Positions 8,108 through 17,959 of a stretch of 64,000 nucleotides of DNA are shown in pieces. The notes under the pieces were generated by a model that saw only the letters and a program-made list of their open reading frames with translations, had not been told where the DNA came from and made no database searches. A program made the translations under genes and the position numbers. This DNA comes from Halomonas beimenensis. GTDB lineage: Bacteria > Pseudomonadota > Gammaproteobacteria > Pseudomonadales > Halomonadaceae. Each line of letters begins with the position of its first letter. Within the stretch, counting starts at the first letter, position 1. Location: assembly GCF_002549795.1 (NCBI RefSeq), contig NZ_CP021435.1:2418001-2482000 (forward strand). Reading direction: 5' to 3'.

Positions 8108-9331
8108 ATGAAGAAGGATCCGAACAAGGGTTATATCGCATTGCTGGGCTGGAGCCTGAATGCCATCGAGGCCGCCGAGAACTTCGATCGACGCTACGTG
8201 GTCGTCGCCCCCGACTGGGCGGAAGAATATTGCCAGAAGCACGACATTCCCTACATCTCCTGGAACTTCGAGCGCCTCAACGACCGCTCCATGGAGATCG
8301 CCGAGACCCTCAAGGAGATGGGGGTGAACGTGGCCATCCCGTTGTTCGAGGAGACCGTGGAATGGGCCGGGGCCATCAACTCGCTGCTGCTGGACAGCCC
8401 GCGCCTCTATGGCCAGTCGCTGCTGCTGCGCGACAAGGCGCTGATGAAGCGCCGCGCCCAGCTCGGCGGCATCCGCGTGGGCATCTTCGAGGAAGCCCAC
8501 GACAAGGATGACGTCATCCGCTTCCTCAAGCGGGTCAACCAGACCCTGCTCAAGCTCGACGGGGATCCCAACGACCCCATCCACCTCAAGGCCTTCGACA
8601 AGGCCGGCTGCCTGGGTCACCGGGTGATCCGCACGCCCGACGAGGTCGATACCATCCCCGAGGAGGAATTCCCGGTGCTGATGGAGTCGCACCTGGACGG
8701 CTGGGAGTTCGCCGTCGAGGCCTGGATCCACGACGGCAAGATCGCCTTCCTCAACATCTCCGAGTACGTGACCCTGGGCTATTCGGTCTTCGTGCCCGCC
8801 TCGCCGGAACTCGAGAAGTACCGGCCACAGATCACCGCCCAGATCGAGAAGCTGATCAAGGCCTTCGATATCGAGTTCGGCTTGATCCATCCGGAATACT
8901 TCGTCACCAGCGACGGCGAGATGTACTTCGGCGAGGTCGCCTATCGCCCGCCGGGCTTCAAGGTGTTCGAGCTGCTCGAACGGGTCTACGGCTTCAATGC
9001 CTATCAGGCCAGCATGCTGGTCTTCGATCCCAAGACCACGCCCGAGGAGGTAGCGGCCTTCTTCCCGAAGGAGGTGGTCGATGCCGACGGCTTTGCCGGA
9101 TGTTTCGGCGTCTACCCACGCCTGCGCGTGGTCAGCCGCCTGGAGATCCCCGAAGAGGTGGAGGATCACCCCTACTTCGAGTCCCACGAACTGACGCCAC
9201 CCATGCAGGAGACCGTCACCAAGCGTACCGCCTTCGGCACCCACTGGGGCCTGGTGTACTTCAAGGGCGACGACGCCCATCGCATGCGAGACCTCCTCAA
9301 GCATATGGAAGAGCTTGATTTCTATGTCTGA
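8108..9331 (+). CDS. ATP-grasp domain protein of unknown substrate
   Basis: This 407-residue protein begins with a Rossmann-like pre-ATP-grasp domain (KGYIALLGWSLNAIEAAE, then VVVAPDWAEEYC) and continues with an ATP-grasp core: the DKALMKRRAQLGGIRVG segment near residue 110, LESHLDGWEFAVEAWIHDGK-like lid and strand sequences near 195-215, and a metal-binding region with GLIHPEYFVTSDGEMYFGEVAYRPPG near 260-285. ATP-grasp enzymes join a carboxylate to an amine or thiol through an acyl-phosphate. AGGAGG precedes ATG 8108 by 6 bp. The next gene, 46 bp downstream on the same strand, has a papain-like core, so the two probably act together. No specific family name is recognised. Confidence 0.8.
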   Translation: MKKDPNKGYIALLGWSLNAIEAAENFDRRYVVVAPDWAEEYCQKHDIPYISWNFERLNDRSMEIAETLKEMGVNVAIPLFEETVEWAGAINSLLLDSPRLYGQSLLLRDKALMKRRAQLGGIRVGIFEEAHDKDDVIRFLKRVNQTLLKLDGDPNDPIHLKAFDKAGCLGHRVIRTPDEVDTIPEEEFPVLMESHLDGWEFAVEAWIHDGKIAFLNISEYVTLGYSVFVPASPELEKYRPQITAQIEKLIKAFDIEFGLIHPEYFVTSDGEMYFGEVAYRPPGFKVFELLERVYGFNAYQASMLVFDPKTTPEEVAAFFPKEVVDADGFAGCFGVYPRLRVVSRLEIPEEVEDHPYFESHELTPPMQETVTKRTAFGTHWGLVYFKGDDAHRMRDLLKHMEELDFYV

Positions 9332-9377
9332 AGGGGGCGTCATGACCCTCATGACAACCTGACGACGAGGAGTCGGC

Positions 9378-11408
9378 GTGACGACACAATCCGACCAACC
9401 CGGTACCAACGGGGCCGCCGAGGACAAGCTCGGCGGCCTCCTGGCCAAGCTGGACGAGGCCACCGCGCTGCTGGCCCAGGCACCCGATTTCGCCAAGCCG
9501 GCCAAGCTGCCCCGCGTCCTCGATACCGCCCGCCGGGTGATGCTGCAGGAAGGAGGATGTGCGGCCGTCGAGTCCCGGGCCGAAACCCTCGAGGCGGCCG
9601 GGATCTTCGAGGGCTCCGACTGGGCCACGCCCCAGTTCCTCGTGCCCTCCCTGACCACCCAGGCATTGAAGAGCCCCGATGCCAACACCCTGGTGGTCGA
9701 GGCGATCAGCGAATTGCGGCTGCTGGCGGTGGCCAAGGGCGAGCGGCTGCACCCGCTGATCTCGGCGGAGCAGGCCCACCACTATCTGACTCAGGCGATC
9801 GCCCTGAACCTCGGGCTGTTGTTCGGCCCGCCCACCGAGGCCGAGCGCGAGACCCAGGGACGCCTGGCCCAGCTGCCGCGTTACCTCTTCCAGCATCTCG
9901 TGGCGCGGATCGGCTACGAGCACATCATCGACAGGCTGATCGCGGAGATCTGGCGGATCCTCCAGCAGCGCCCCATCCAGGTCGAGCCGGTCAAGCAGAT
10001 GATCACCCAGATCGCCATCTGCCAGGCCGACCCGAACATCGACCTGGGGACCAGCGGCCAGGGCGCCGACCGCCTGGTCAGCTCGCTGTTCGGCCCCACC
10101 CATGCCACCCGGGAGGACCCCGGCATCGAGGTGTACCGCGAACGCCTCGGCGGCATGGACCCATCGGCGCTGCAGGCCGAGGCCACCGGCTTTGCCCGGG
10201 CGATGCACGATACCGGCCTGGTCTCGCCCTACCACACCGTGCTGCTGCGCCACCTGACCGAGCACGGCGACCAGCTGATCAGCGAGGCGCTGGGCCTGTC
10301 CTCCACCGGTCGCGACTGCCTGCTGTGCTATCGAGACCTGGTGCATGCACTGATCCGCAGTGGCGTCCATCCCGCCACCCCCCAGGCCGTCTATGGCCTG
10401 GCACTGATGCTCGAGCGCGGCATCCTCTATCAACCCCCCGTCGCCCCGGCCATGTGGCGCCAGCTGGGACTGCCCCTCTCGGAATGGTCCCAGCTGCGCC
10501 TCAACCTGGCGTTCGGCGAGGCAGTCTCGCCGCGGGCACGGCTCCTGGAAGGGGTGCTCTGCATGCTGGGCCTGCCCCTGGGGGTGGGCCAGGGCAACAA
10601 CCCCACCTGCCAGTCGGCCCGGGCGCTGTCCATGTGGGCCTACAACGACCCGGACTACTTGCTGCAGATGGTGGCCTGGGCGGCCCGGGACGACGAGATC
10701 ATCATGCATTTCGAAGGCATGCCGCTGTCCTCCATGGCCAGCCTCTCGGGGGTGGCCAAGGAACTGCCCATGGACCTGGACCCGGTCTCGCTGATCGTGG
10801 TCCCGCACCTGGACCGCATCTACGCGGAGATGGGCCGGCGCTGCGCGGGCCGCGAGGGCGATCCCCACCGCTGGGTGAACCCGGAGTTCCACGGCTGGTG
10901 GTCGGGACGCGGCTTCCGCATCAACGTGGACGTGGCCACCGGGCAGATCATCGACCTGGACGCCTTCCTGCGCCACTTCTATGCGAGCTACCACCCCTAC
11001 TACAACGGCAACCAGCCGCTGATCCATCCCCAGCCGGCGGGCATCGCCGTCACCGACAGCGCCGCCCGCTTCATCGGCTGGCACGCCATCACCCTGCTGC
11101 GGGCGAGCCTCGATCCCTCGGATGTGATGCGGGTCTACTTCTACAACCCCAACAACGACAGCGGCCAGGACTGGGGCGACGGCATCCGGGTCAGCACCGC
11201 GGGCAACGGCGAGCGCTTCGGCGAGTCCTCGCTGCCCTTCGAGCAGTTCGCGTCGCGTCTCTACATCTTCCACCACGACCCCCTGGAACGCGGCGAGCTG
11301 GCCCAGGTCAGCCAGGAGGAGCTGGATCAGGTGATCGGCTACCTGCAGCGCAGCTGGGGGGCCGATCGCCTGTCGCCGACCGGTCTACAGGCCTCCTCCG
11401 GGCCCTGA
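9378..11408 (+). CDS. Large protein with a papain-like cysteine-peptidase signature; function unknown
   Basis: This 676-residue protein starts at GTG 9378 behind a GAGGAG site. No transmembrane segment or signal peptide is seen. The N-terminal 390 residues look helical and match nothing I recognise. The C-terminal part has a pattern like papain-fold enzymes: Q405 six residues before C411 (QGNNPTCQ, the same Gln-to-Cys distance as in papain), H569 in GWHAITLL, and N590 in FYNPNNDSGQDWGDG, resembling the NSWG...WG segment after the papain Asn. It could be a peptidase, transpeptidase or amidohydrolase. It follows the ATP-grasp gene on the same strand and its 3' end overlaps the convergent AbrB-type gene by 24 bp. 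The catalytic reading is inference. Confidence 0.7.
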   Translation: MTTQSDQPGTNGAAEDKLGGLLAKLDEATALLAQAPDFAKPAKLPRVLDTARRVMLQEGGCAAVESRAETLEAAGIFEGSDWATPQFLVPSLTTQALKSPDANTLVVEAISELRLLAVAKGERLHPLISAEQAHHYLTQAIALNLGLLFGPPTEAERETQGRLAQLPRYLFQHLVARIGYEHIIDRLIAEIWRILQQRPIQVEPVKQMITQIAICQADPNIDLGTSGQGADRLVSSLFGPTHATREDPGIEVYRERLGGMDPSALQAEATGFARAMHDTGLVSPYHTVLLRHLTEHGDQLISEALGLSSTGRDCLLCYRDLVHALIRSGVHPATPQAVYGLALMLERGILYQPPVAPAMWRQLGLPLSEWSQLRLNLAFGEAVSPRARLLEGVLCMLGLPLGVGQGNNPTCQSARALSMWAYNDPDYLLQMVAWAARDDEIIMHFEGMPLSSMASLSGVAKELPMDLDPVSLIVVPHLDRIYAEMGRRCAGREGDPHRWVNPEFHGWWSGRGFRINVDVATGQIIDLDAFLRHFYASYHPYYNGNQPLIHPQPAGIAVTDSAARFIGWHAITLLRASLDPSDVMRVYFYNPNNDSGQDWGDGIRVSTAGNGERFGESSLPFEQFASRLYIFHHDPLERGELAQVSQEELDQVIGYLQRSWGADRLSPTGLQASSGP

Positions 11409-12452
11409 ATCCCTGGGCACCGGAGCGCTCCGTCGGCGGCGCCGCAACCAGCTCGCCCAGAACGGCGCCATGACCATCAACACCACCACCCGCACCAGAT
11501 GGTGGAAGGCCACGTAGATGGGATCCAGGTCCAGGGCCACGGCCAGGATCGCCATCTCGCCGATGCCCCCCGGGGCGAGCGCGAGCAGGGCCACGTCCCT
11601 CGGCACCCCCAGGCCCTGGTGGATCGCCTCGGCGAACAGCGCCAGCACGGCCAGGGCCAGCGCGGTGGCCACGCCGGCGTCGACCAGGTAACGCCCCAGA
11701 CTCGCCCCCTGCAAGCCCCGGAAGCGGGCGCCCATGGCGCTGCCGAGCACCCAGAGCATCAGGTTCATGCCCCAGCCGGGCAGGGTCAGGCTGGCCACGC
11801 CCAGGCCCGAGAGCAGCCCCGCCACGACCAGCGGCCCCAGCAGGGCCGGGGTCGGCAGTCGCAACCGGCGCCCCAGCGGGATCACCACCGGCAACAGCAG
11901 CAACAACCACAGCGCCTCGGGCTGGCGCGCCGGGGCGGTCACCACTTCCGCTTCCGGCGCCTCCAGGGCCCAGAACAACGGCGGGAGCACCACCACCACC
12001 AGGACCACCCGCAACGACTGGGAGACCGCGATGCGTGCCGGGTCGCCCCCGCACTTCTCGCCGGTCAGGATCATCGCCGTCATGGCCCCCGGGGCGGCGG
12101 CGAACCAGGCGCTGACCGGATCGAAGCCCCGCCGCCGGTACCAGGCCGAGGCCACGGCGGTGGAGGCCAGCACCCCGGCGAGGAGCAGGGCCACGGACAG
12201 CGGCCAGTCCAGGACCCGCTCGGCCAGCTGCGGGGTCACCCGGCTGCCGAGCACCAGGCCCATGACGCCCAACAACGCCTCGCGCAGTCCCTCGGGCACA
12301 CGCACGTCCAGGCCCCGGGACGAGGCCGCCAGGTTGGCCAGCAACGGGCCCAGCATCCAGGCCAGCGGCAGGCCGAGGCCCTGCGCCACGACGCCGCCCA
12401 GGGCGCCGACGCCCAGGGCCCGTACCAAGGCTCGCCCGCCCGCTCCATTCAT
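11385..12452 (-). CDS. AbrB-family membrane protein
   Basis: This 355-residue hydrophobic protein with about ten membrane segments matches the AbrB/AmoR-type permease family (often annotated as ammonia monooxygenase regulator). It has two similar halves; GVVAQGLGLPLAWMLGPLLA near the N-terminus is echoed by LRLPTPALLGPLVVAGLLSG in the second half, and WFAAAPGAMTAMI is echoed by ALLALAPGGIGEMAILAVAL. Despite the annotation name there is no DNA-binding domain; the family is thought to be transport-related. ATG 12452 is chosen because AAGGAG precedes it and the upstream extension is not family-like. It is divergent from the TlyA gene. Confidence 0.85.
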   Translation of the reverse strand: MNGAGGRALVRALGVGALGGVVAQGLGLPLAWMLGPLLANLAASSRGLDVRVPEGLREALLGVMGLVLGSRVTPQLAERVLDWPLSVALLLAGVLASTAVASAWYRRRGFDPVSAWFAAAPGAMTAMILTGEKCGGDPARIAVSQSLRVVLVVVVLPPLFWALEAPEAEVVTAPARQPEALWLLLLLPVVIPLGRRLRLPTPALLGPLVVAGLLSGLGVASLTLPGWGMNLMLWVLGSAMGARFRGLQGASLGRYLVDAGVATALALAVLALFAEAIHQGLGVPRDVALLALAPGGIGEMAILAVALDLDPIYVAFHHLVRVVVLMVMAPFWASWLRRRRRSAPVPRDSGPGGGL

Positions 12453-12528
12453 GCCCGGCTCCTTCGTTACCCAACTAATCAATCCAGTATGCCATAATGG
12501 CGCCATTCCCCGTCGCCGGATCCTGCCC

Positions 12529-13284
12529 ATGCCGCGCCTCGACCAGCTGATGCTCCTCCAGGGACTGGCACGCTCGCGCACCAGAGCCCAACGCCTGATC
12601 CGCCACGGCCGGGTCCGCCTGGCCGGGGACGGCCGGGTATTGACCAAGCCCGGCGAGAAGCTGCCCGACGACGCGAGGCTGCAGGTGGAGGAGGACCCGG
12701 AGGAGCGCTACGTGTCGCGGGCCGGCCTCAAGCTCGAGGCGCTGCTGGCGACCCTGGCACTGCCGCTGGCGGGCCGAACCGTGCTGGACGTGGGGCAGTC
12801 CACCGGGGGGTTCAGCGACTGCGCCCTGCGCCATGGCGCGGCACACGTCATCGGCGTGGAGGTCGGCCATGACCAACTGGCCGCCGAGCTGCGCGACGAC
12901 CCTCGCGTGACCTGCCTGGAGGGGCTCAACGCCCGGGCCATGCGCGACGACCCGCGCCTCGCCGCGGCGCTGGCCGCGCACCCGGCGGACCTGGCCGTGA
13001 TGGACGTCTCCTTCATCTCCCAGACGCTGATCCTGCCGGAGCTGGTCACCCTGCTACCCGCCGGCGGCGAGCTGCTGTCGCTGGTCAAGCCGCAGTTCGA
13101 GGTCGGGCCGGAGGGCGTCAACGCCCGGGGCCTGGTCACCGAGCCGCGTCGCTATGCGGAGGTGGAGCACCGGATCCGCGAGGTCGCCACGACCGGCGGC
13201 TTCGAGGTCCGCCACTGGCAGGAGAGCCCGATCCGCGGCGGCGACGGCAACCGCGAGTTCCTGCTCTACGCCAGTCGACGCTGA
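12529..13284 (+). CDS. tlyA: TlyA-family rRNA 2'-O-methyltransferase (FtsJ-like with S4 domain)
   Basis: The 251-residue product has an N-terminal S4 RNA-binding domain (residues 1-60, RLDQLMLLQGLARSRTRAQ) and an FtsJ-like Rossmann methyltransferase domain. The SAM motif is VLDVGQSTGGFSDCALR near residue 85, and conserved MDVSFIS and LVKPQFEVG stretches follow. TlyA proteins methylate ribose in 16S and/or 23S rRNA and are sometimes called hemolysins. ATG 12529 starts directly at the S4 domain; upstream in-frame codons run into the divergent AbrB-type gene. A CATAAT -10-like element lies near 12492. It converges with the channel gene, with only 2 bp between stops. Confidence 0.93.
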   Translation: MPRLDQLMLLQGLARSRTRAQRLIRHGRVRLAGDGRVLTKPGEKLPDDARLQVEEDPEERYVSRAGLKLEALLATLALPLAGRTVLDVGQSTGGFSDCALRHGAAHVIGVEVGHDQLAAELRDDPRVTCLEGLNARAMRDDPRLAAALAAHPADLAVMDVSFISQTLILPELVTLLPAGGELLSLVKPQFEVGPEGVNARGLVTEPRRYAEVEHRIREVATTGGFEVRHWQESPIRGGDGNREFLLYASRR

Positions 13285-13286
13285 GG

Positions 13287-16200
13287 TCAGCGACCGATCT
13301 CGCCATCGCCGTCCTCCGGACCGGCGGGATTCCCGGCGGCGCCCACGCTGGAGGGCGAGGCCGCCTGGCTGTTCCCGGTCCGCTCCAGTCGGACCTCCGT
13401 GCCGTCCTCCCGGCGCAACCGGACATCCAGCTGATTGAAGGCGATCTCCAGGCCGTGCTCGGCGAACAGCTCGCCGACCCGGCCGTTGACCTCGTCGGTG
13501 GCGTGCAGACGGTCCATCAGGCTGTTGACGAAGATGCGCAGCTCGAAGGTCAGGCTGCTCTCGCCATAGGCGATGAAGAAAGCCTGGGGCTCGGGGTCGT
13601 CCAGCACCCGGGCATTCTCGTGGGCGGCCTGGAGCAGCAGGCGATGCACCAGACGGTGATCCGAACCGTAGGCGAGGCCATAGGTCAGGATCACCCGGGT
13701 GATGGTGTCCGACAGCGACCAGTTGATCAGCTGGTCGGTGACGAAGGTCTTGTTGGGTATGATGATCTCCTTGCGGTCGAAGTCGGTGACGGTGGTGGCG
13801 CGGATGCGGATCCGGTTGACCGTGCCGGTCAGGTTGCCGAGCGTGATGGTGTCGCCGATGCGGACCGGCCGCTCGAAGAGGATGATCAGCCCCGAGATGA
13901 AGTTGGCGAAGATCTCCTGCAGGCCGAAACCGAGACCCACGCCGAGGGCGGCCACCAGCCACTGCAGCTTGCTCCAGGAGACGCCCAGGGTCCCCAGCGC
14001 CATCACCACCCCGGTACCCACGATGGTGTAGGACAGCAACGAGCTGATCGCGTAGGCGCTGCCCTGCTTGAGCTCGAGCCGCGACAGCACCATCACCTCG
14101 AGCAGGCCCGGGAGGTTGCGCGCCATCATCAGCGTCAGGGCCACTACCAGCAGGGCGATGCCCACGTCGGCCACCGAGACCGTGCCCCCTACCAGTTCGC
14201 TGCCCTCCTGCCCGTCGGCGCCCAGGATCATGACCTGCTCCAGGTAGCCGAACACCGTCAGCAGGTCGGCCCAGACCAGGTAGAGCACCAGCAGCAGGCC
14301 CAGCATCAGGAACAGCTTCGACAGCCGCAGCGACTGGGCGTTGACCTGTTGCATGTCCAGGGGCGGCTCCTCGACGACCTCCAGGCCATGTTCGGCGCTC
14401 TCCGCCTCCTGGGCCTGGGCTCGCCGGCGCTGCAGGGCCCGGCGGTAGGCCAGCCGCCGGGCCGCCACGGCCAGGCCCCGCACCACGGCGGCCTCCACCA
14501 GGATCCAGACGGCCAGCAGGTAGAGAGTGATCACGAAGCGGCCCACCAGGCTCAGCGCGGTGTAGGCGTAGCCGTAGGTCACCAGGCCCGCGAGGATCAG
14601 GGGCACCAGCGCCATGGCCAGGCCCACCGACAGACGGAACAGCTTGCCTCCGAAGAAGGGCACATGGGCCAGGATCAGCTTGGCCAGGGCCAGGCTCATG
14701 CCCAGCAGGCCGACCAGCAACAGCCCCAGCGCCACGGGGCGATGGGTGAGGTCGATGGCCGCGTCCCGGGCCAGGGTGCCGATGAACAGCACCGGGACCA
14801 GGGCCAGGCCGAGCCAGCCCAGCCAGTGGCGCAGTCGGGCCACATAGCCGGCAGGCCAGTGGAAGTGGTGGACCGCGACGCCATCGGCCACCAGCAGGCG
14901 GCGCCCCCAGGCGAGCACCGCCCAGGCCAGGGCGAGATGCAGCAGGGACCAGCCGATCCCGGGGGCCATGCCCTGCCCACCCAGCATCAAGCCGAGGCCC
15001 AGCGTCGCCAGGCCGAGCGGCCCGGGCAGGGCCAGCAATGCCTCGAGAGCCACCGCCTGCGGGGTATGGCCCTGGCTGTCGTGATGCAGGCGGCCGATCT
15101 CGCCATGCAGGCGTTTCAGCCGACGCTGCATGGCGCGACGTAACAGCAGCAGCCCCCCCGTGAGCAGCAGCAACGGCGAGGCGCCCAGCACGCCGGCATC
15201 GGGCCATGCCCAATGGCGCGGCAAGGCCCGGCGCCATTCCCCTTCCTGCCATTCGTCGTTCAGGTGGTCGGGCAGCCGCATCAGCCAGGCGACGTCCAGG
15301 GGCCTGGCGTTGGCGACCCAGAACAGCTGCTCGTCGAGGGTGTTTCGCAGGCTGCGGCTGGTGTCCAGCAGTTGCTGCTGGTGAAGCTGCAGCTCGATGG
15401 CGGCGGTCAGCATCTCGCCATAGGTCGGCTCGAGCTGTGCGACCAGCTCGCGCCGCGCACGCAGCAGCTGGGCCAGGGGCTCGACCAAGGGCCCGCGCGC
15501 CTCCACCCCCGCATCGGTCAATCGCTGACGGGCCTGACGCTCGACGTCCTGGAGCCGCTCCCGCTGGCGGTCGAGCTCGAACTGCTTGAGCCGCAGGTCG
15601 GCGATCTCCTCCTGCAGGCTGTCCAGGGTCTCCACACGGGGCAGGGCCTGGCGCTGCTCGCGCAGGATGCGTGACAGCAGGGGACTGCCGCGGATGGCCT
15701 CGATATGCTCGGCGAGGCCGCGCTGCAACTGACGCACCCGGTCCAAGCGGCGCCGGACCTCCTGGACCCGACGTTCCAGGTCGTTGGCCCGGCTGGTGGC
15801 ACGCAGCAGCTCCAGGCTCATCTCCCGGTTGACCCGCTGGGCCTCCTGGATCAGCGGATGCTGGGTGACGCCTTCCGGCTCGTCGCTCACCGCCTCGGCG
15901 ATGGCCTGCTCGGACACTTCCCGACGACGTTGCTCGACGGCCCGGCGCAGGGTCAGCGCCTGGGCCTCGAGTCGCGCCACCCGACGTTGCAACAGGTCAC
16001 GACGCTGCTGGGCCAGCTCCCGGAAACGCGGGTTGGTGGCCAGTTCCCGCTGATGGAGGGTCAGGCGACGCTCGGCCAGGGCTCGCTCGATGCGATGGCG
16101 GAGCCGCCGCGGAGCGTCCTCCGCGACGCCCTGCGACGCCAGCTCCTCCAGCGCCCGACGACTCTCCTCCATGGCCAGGGTGGCCTCGGCGATGGCCTGC

Positions 16201-16685
16201 TGGGCACGCTCGGGCAGGGTCTGGGTCCCCAGCAGGCGCGTCTCCACCTCGGCCAGGCGATCCTGGGCGTCGCCCAGCTCCGCGGTGACCGAGGCCAGGC
16301 GCCTCTCCAGGGCATCTAGGGCGAGCCCCTCGACGTCCTCCAGCCCCTCGGTCGGCGGCGTCTCCCGGGCGGCCGACAGTTCCTGCTCCACCTGCCGGAG
16401 CTCCTCGGGGGCGCTGTCCGCGCGACGCTCGAGCTCGGCCAGCTGGTCGTCGACCTCGGCCAGGGACTCGAGGCCGTCCAGTGCCCCCTGCAGGGCCTCG
16501 ATATCCCGCCGGGCGGCCTCGCTGGCCTCGCCCCCTTCGACCTGATGGAGCGCCTCGAGGCGGGCCTCGAGCTCGGCCCGCTCCGGCAGGGAGGCCTGTC
16601 CCCAGGATGGTCCGGCGAGCCCGACCAGCAAGAGGCAAAGAATGTGGAACAACGCGAGGCGCAGGAGCAGAGGCAAGGCGGTCAA
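13287..16685 (-). CDS. MscS-superfamily mechanosensitive channel, MscK (KefA) type
   Basis: This 1132-residue protein has a signal peptide (ALFHILCLLLVGLAGPSWGQA), a periplasmic domain of about 450 residues rich in coiled coil, several central membrane segments and a C-terminal MscS core. The core shows the pore helix region and the highly conserved FANFISGLIILFERPVRIGD, NRIRIRATTV and DRKEIIIPN motifs. This length and layout fit MscK/KefA rather than the short MscS. It would release solutes on hypo-osmotic shock, which is useful in a salt-adapted cell. It converges with tlyA and is divergent from the pldA-like gene. Confidence 0.93.
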   Translation of the reverse strand: MTALPLLLRLALFHILCLLLVGLAGPSWGQASLPERAELEARLEALHQVEGGEASEAARRDIEALQGALDGLESLAEVDDQLAELERRADSAPEELRQVEQELSAARETPPTEGLEDVEGLALDALERRLASVTAELGDAQDRLAEVETRLLGTQTLPERAQQAIAEATLAMEESRRALEELASQGVAEDAPRRLRHRIERALAERRLTLHQRELATNPRFRELAQQRRDLLQRRVARLEAQALTLRRAVEQRRREVSEQAIAEAVSDEPEGVTQHPLIQEAQRVNREMSLELLRATSRANDLERRVQEVRRRLDRVRQLQRGLAEHIEAIRGSPLLSRILREQRQALPRVETLDSLQEEIADLRLKQFELDRQRERLQDVERQARQRLTDAGVEARGPLVEPLAQLLRARRELVAQLEPTYGEMLTAAIELQLHQQQLLDTSRSLRNTLDEQLFWVANARPLDVAWLMRLPDHLNDEWQEGEWRRALPRHWAWPDAGVLGASPLLLLTGGLLLLRRAMQRRLKRLHGEIGRLHHDSQGHTPQAVALEALLALPGPLGLATLGLGLMLGGQGMAPGIGWSLLHLALAWAVLAWGRRLLVADGVAVHHFHWPAGYVARLRHWLGWLGLALVPVLFIGTLARDAAIDLTHRPVALGLLLVGLLGMSLALAKLILAHVPFFGGKLFRLSVGLAMALVPLILAGLVTYGYAYTALSLVGRFVITLYLLAVWILVEAAVVRGLAVAARRLAYRRALQRRRAQAQEAESAEHGLEVVEEPPLDMQQVNAQSLRLSKLFLMLGLLLVLYLVWADLLTVFGYLEQVMILGADGQEGSELVGGTVSVADVGIALLVVALTLMMARNLPGLLEVMVLSRLELKQGSAYAISSLLSYTIVGTGVVMALGTLGVSWSKLQWLVAALGVGLGFGLQEIFANFISGLIILFERPVRIGDTITLGNLTGTVNRIRIRATTVTDFDRKEIIIPNKTFVTDQLINWSLSDTITRVILTYGLAYGSDHRLVHRLLLQAAHENARVLDDPEPQAFFIAYGESSLTFELRIFVNSLMDRLHATDEVNGRVGELFAEHGLEIAFNQLDVRLRREDGTEVRLERTGNSQAASPSSVGAAGNPAGPEDGDGEIGR

Positions 16686-16840
16686 GGGAACCTCGTCGGG
16701 GGCGTCACCATGGGCACCTCAGGGATTCTCGGGGGTCCGGGCCGGCAAGGCAATGGCGTCGCCGCACGCCGCTCCCCGTTGACTTGCCCGACGGGCGTGA
16801 TAGAACGACGACTCCTACTCGACAAGGTAGCCGAACCATC

Positions 16841-17872
16841 ATGGCGTCCCGCTTCCTCACCGGATTGCTCTCGGCCCTGCTGTCGGCGGGGCTTGCGAGC
16901 CTGGCCCATGCCCAGGCCGATGATCCCCTCGGCGAGGCCGAGCGCCAGGCCATCCGCGACCGTATCCAGTCCCTGCAGGACGAGATCGGGGAGCTCCGCA
17001 CTCGCCTCAAGACGGCACCGCCGGCGGAGAGCGACGCGCCTCGCTCGGAGCCGTTGCTGCAGGAATCCATGGCCGAGCGCCGCCTGCTCGAGGAGGAGTC
17101 CGCCGGCAACCCCTATGCGATCACCGCCCACCATCGCAACTACCTGCTGCCCCTGAGCTACACCACGACCCCCAACGAGGTTGCCTTCCGGGAGATCGAT
17201 GACACCGCCGACCCGGACCGGCTGGAGGTCAAGTACCAGTTCAGCGTCAAGTTCAACCTGGCACGGGAGCTGCTGCTCGGCCACGGCGACCTCTACTTCG
17301 CCTACACCCAGCGCAGCTGGTGGCAGGCCTACAACGCGGATGCCTCCTCCCCCTTCCGCGAGACCAACTACGAGCCCGAGGCCTTCCTCGAGTTCGACAA
17401 CGACTGGCGTGTCGGCGGCTGGACCAACATCGGCAATCGCATCGCCCTCAACCACCAGTCCAATGGTCGCTCCAACGCACTCTCGCGCAGCTGGAACCGG
17501 GTGATCCTGACCAGCACCTTCGTCAACGACGACTGGGCGGTCTCGCTGGCCCCCTTCTGGCGCATCCCCGAGCCCGAGGACGAGGACGACAACCCCGACA
17601 TCCATCGCTTCATGGGGTATGGCGACGTGACCGTGGCCCGCCGCCTGGACGGGGGGCACGAGGCCAGCCTGCTGTGGCGGGGCAACCCCGGCAGCGGGCA
17701 CATGGGAGCCCAGCTGGACTATTCCTGGCCGCTGTTCGGCAAGGTACGAGGCCACGTCCAGTTCTACCAAGGCTACGGCGGCAACCTGATCGACTACGAC
17801 CGCAGCGTGAGCCGGCTCGGCCTGGGCTTCAGCCTCAACCCCCTGTTTTCCACAGGCAGTTTCGCACGCTGA
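16841..17872 (+). CDS. pldA: Outer membrane phospholipase A1 (OMPLA)
   Basis: The 343-residue product has a signal peptide ending SLAHA, a short coiled-coil region (residues 25-55) and an OMPLA beta-barrel. The catalytic residues are visible: H205 and S207 in NHQSNGRS, and N219 in SRSWNR, with the same spacing as His142, Ser144 and Asn156 of Escherichia coli OMPLA. YGGNLIDYDRS near the C-terminus is also family-typical. It hydrolyses phospholipids in the outer leaflet when the outer membrane is perturbed, as a calcium-dependent dimer. The last residue is Arg rather than the usual terminal aromatic, but FSTGSF is close to the end. Confidence 0.93.
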   Translation: MASRFLTGLLSALLSAGLASLAHAQADDPLGEAERQAIRDRIQSLQDEIGELRTRLKTAPPAESDAPRSEPLLQESMAERRLLEEESAGNPYAITAHHRNYLLPLSYTTTPNEVAFREIDDTADPDRLEVKYQFSVKFNLARELLLGHGDLYFAYTQRSWWQAYNADASSPFRETNYEPEAFLEFDNDWRVGGWTNIGNRIALNHQSNGRSNALSRSWNRVILTSTFVNDDWAVSLAPFWRIPEPEDEDDNPDIHRFMGYGDVTVARRLDGGHEASLLWRGNPGSGHMGAQLDYSWPLFGKVRGHVQFYQGYGGNLIDYDRSVSRLGLGFSLNPLFSTGSFAR

Positions 17873-17959
17873 AGGGGGCGATCCCCGGGCCCGACACATT
17901 ACGGAAGCGCGAGTCGACTGCTATGCTGGAGCTGTCATTCACCGTCAGAGGACGACCCG

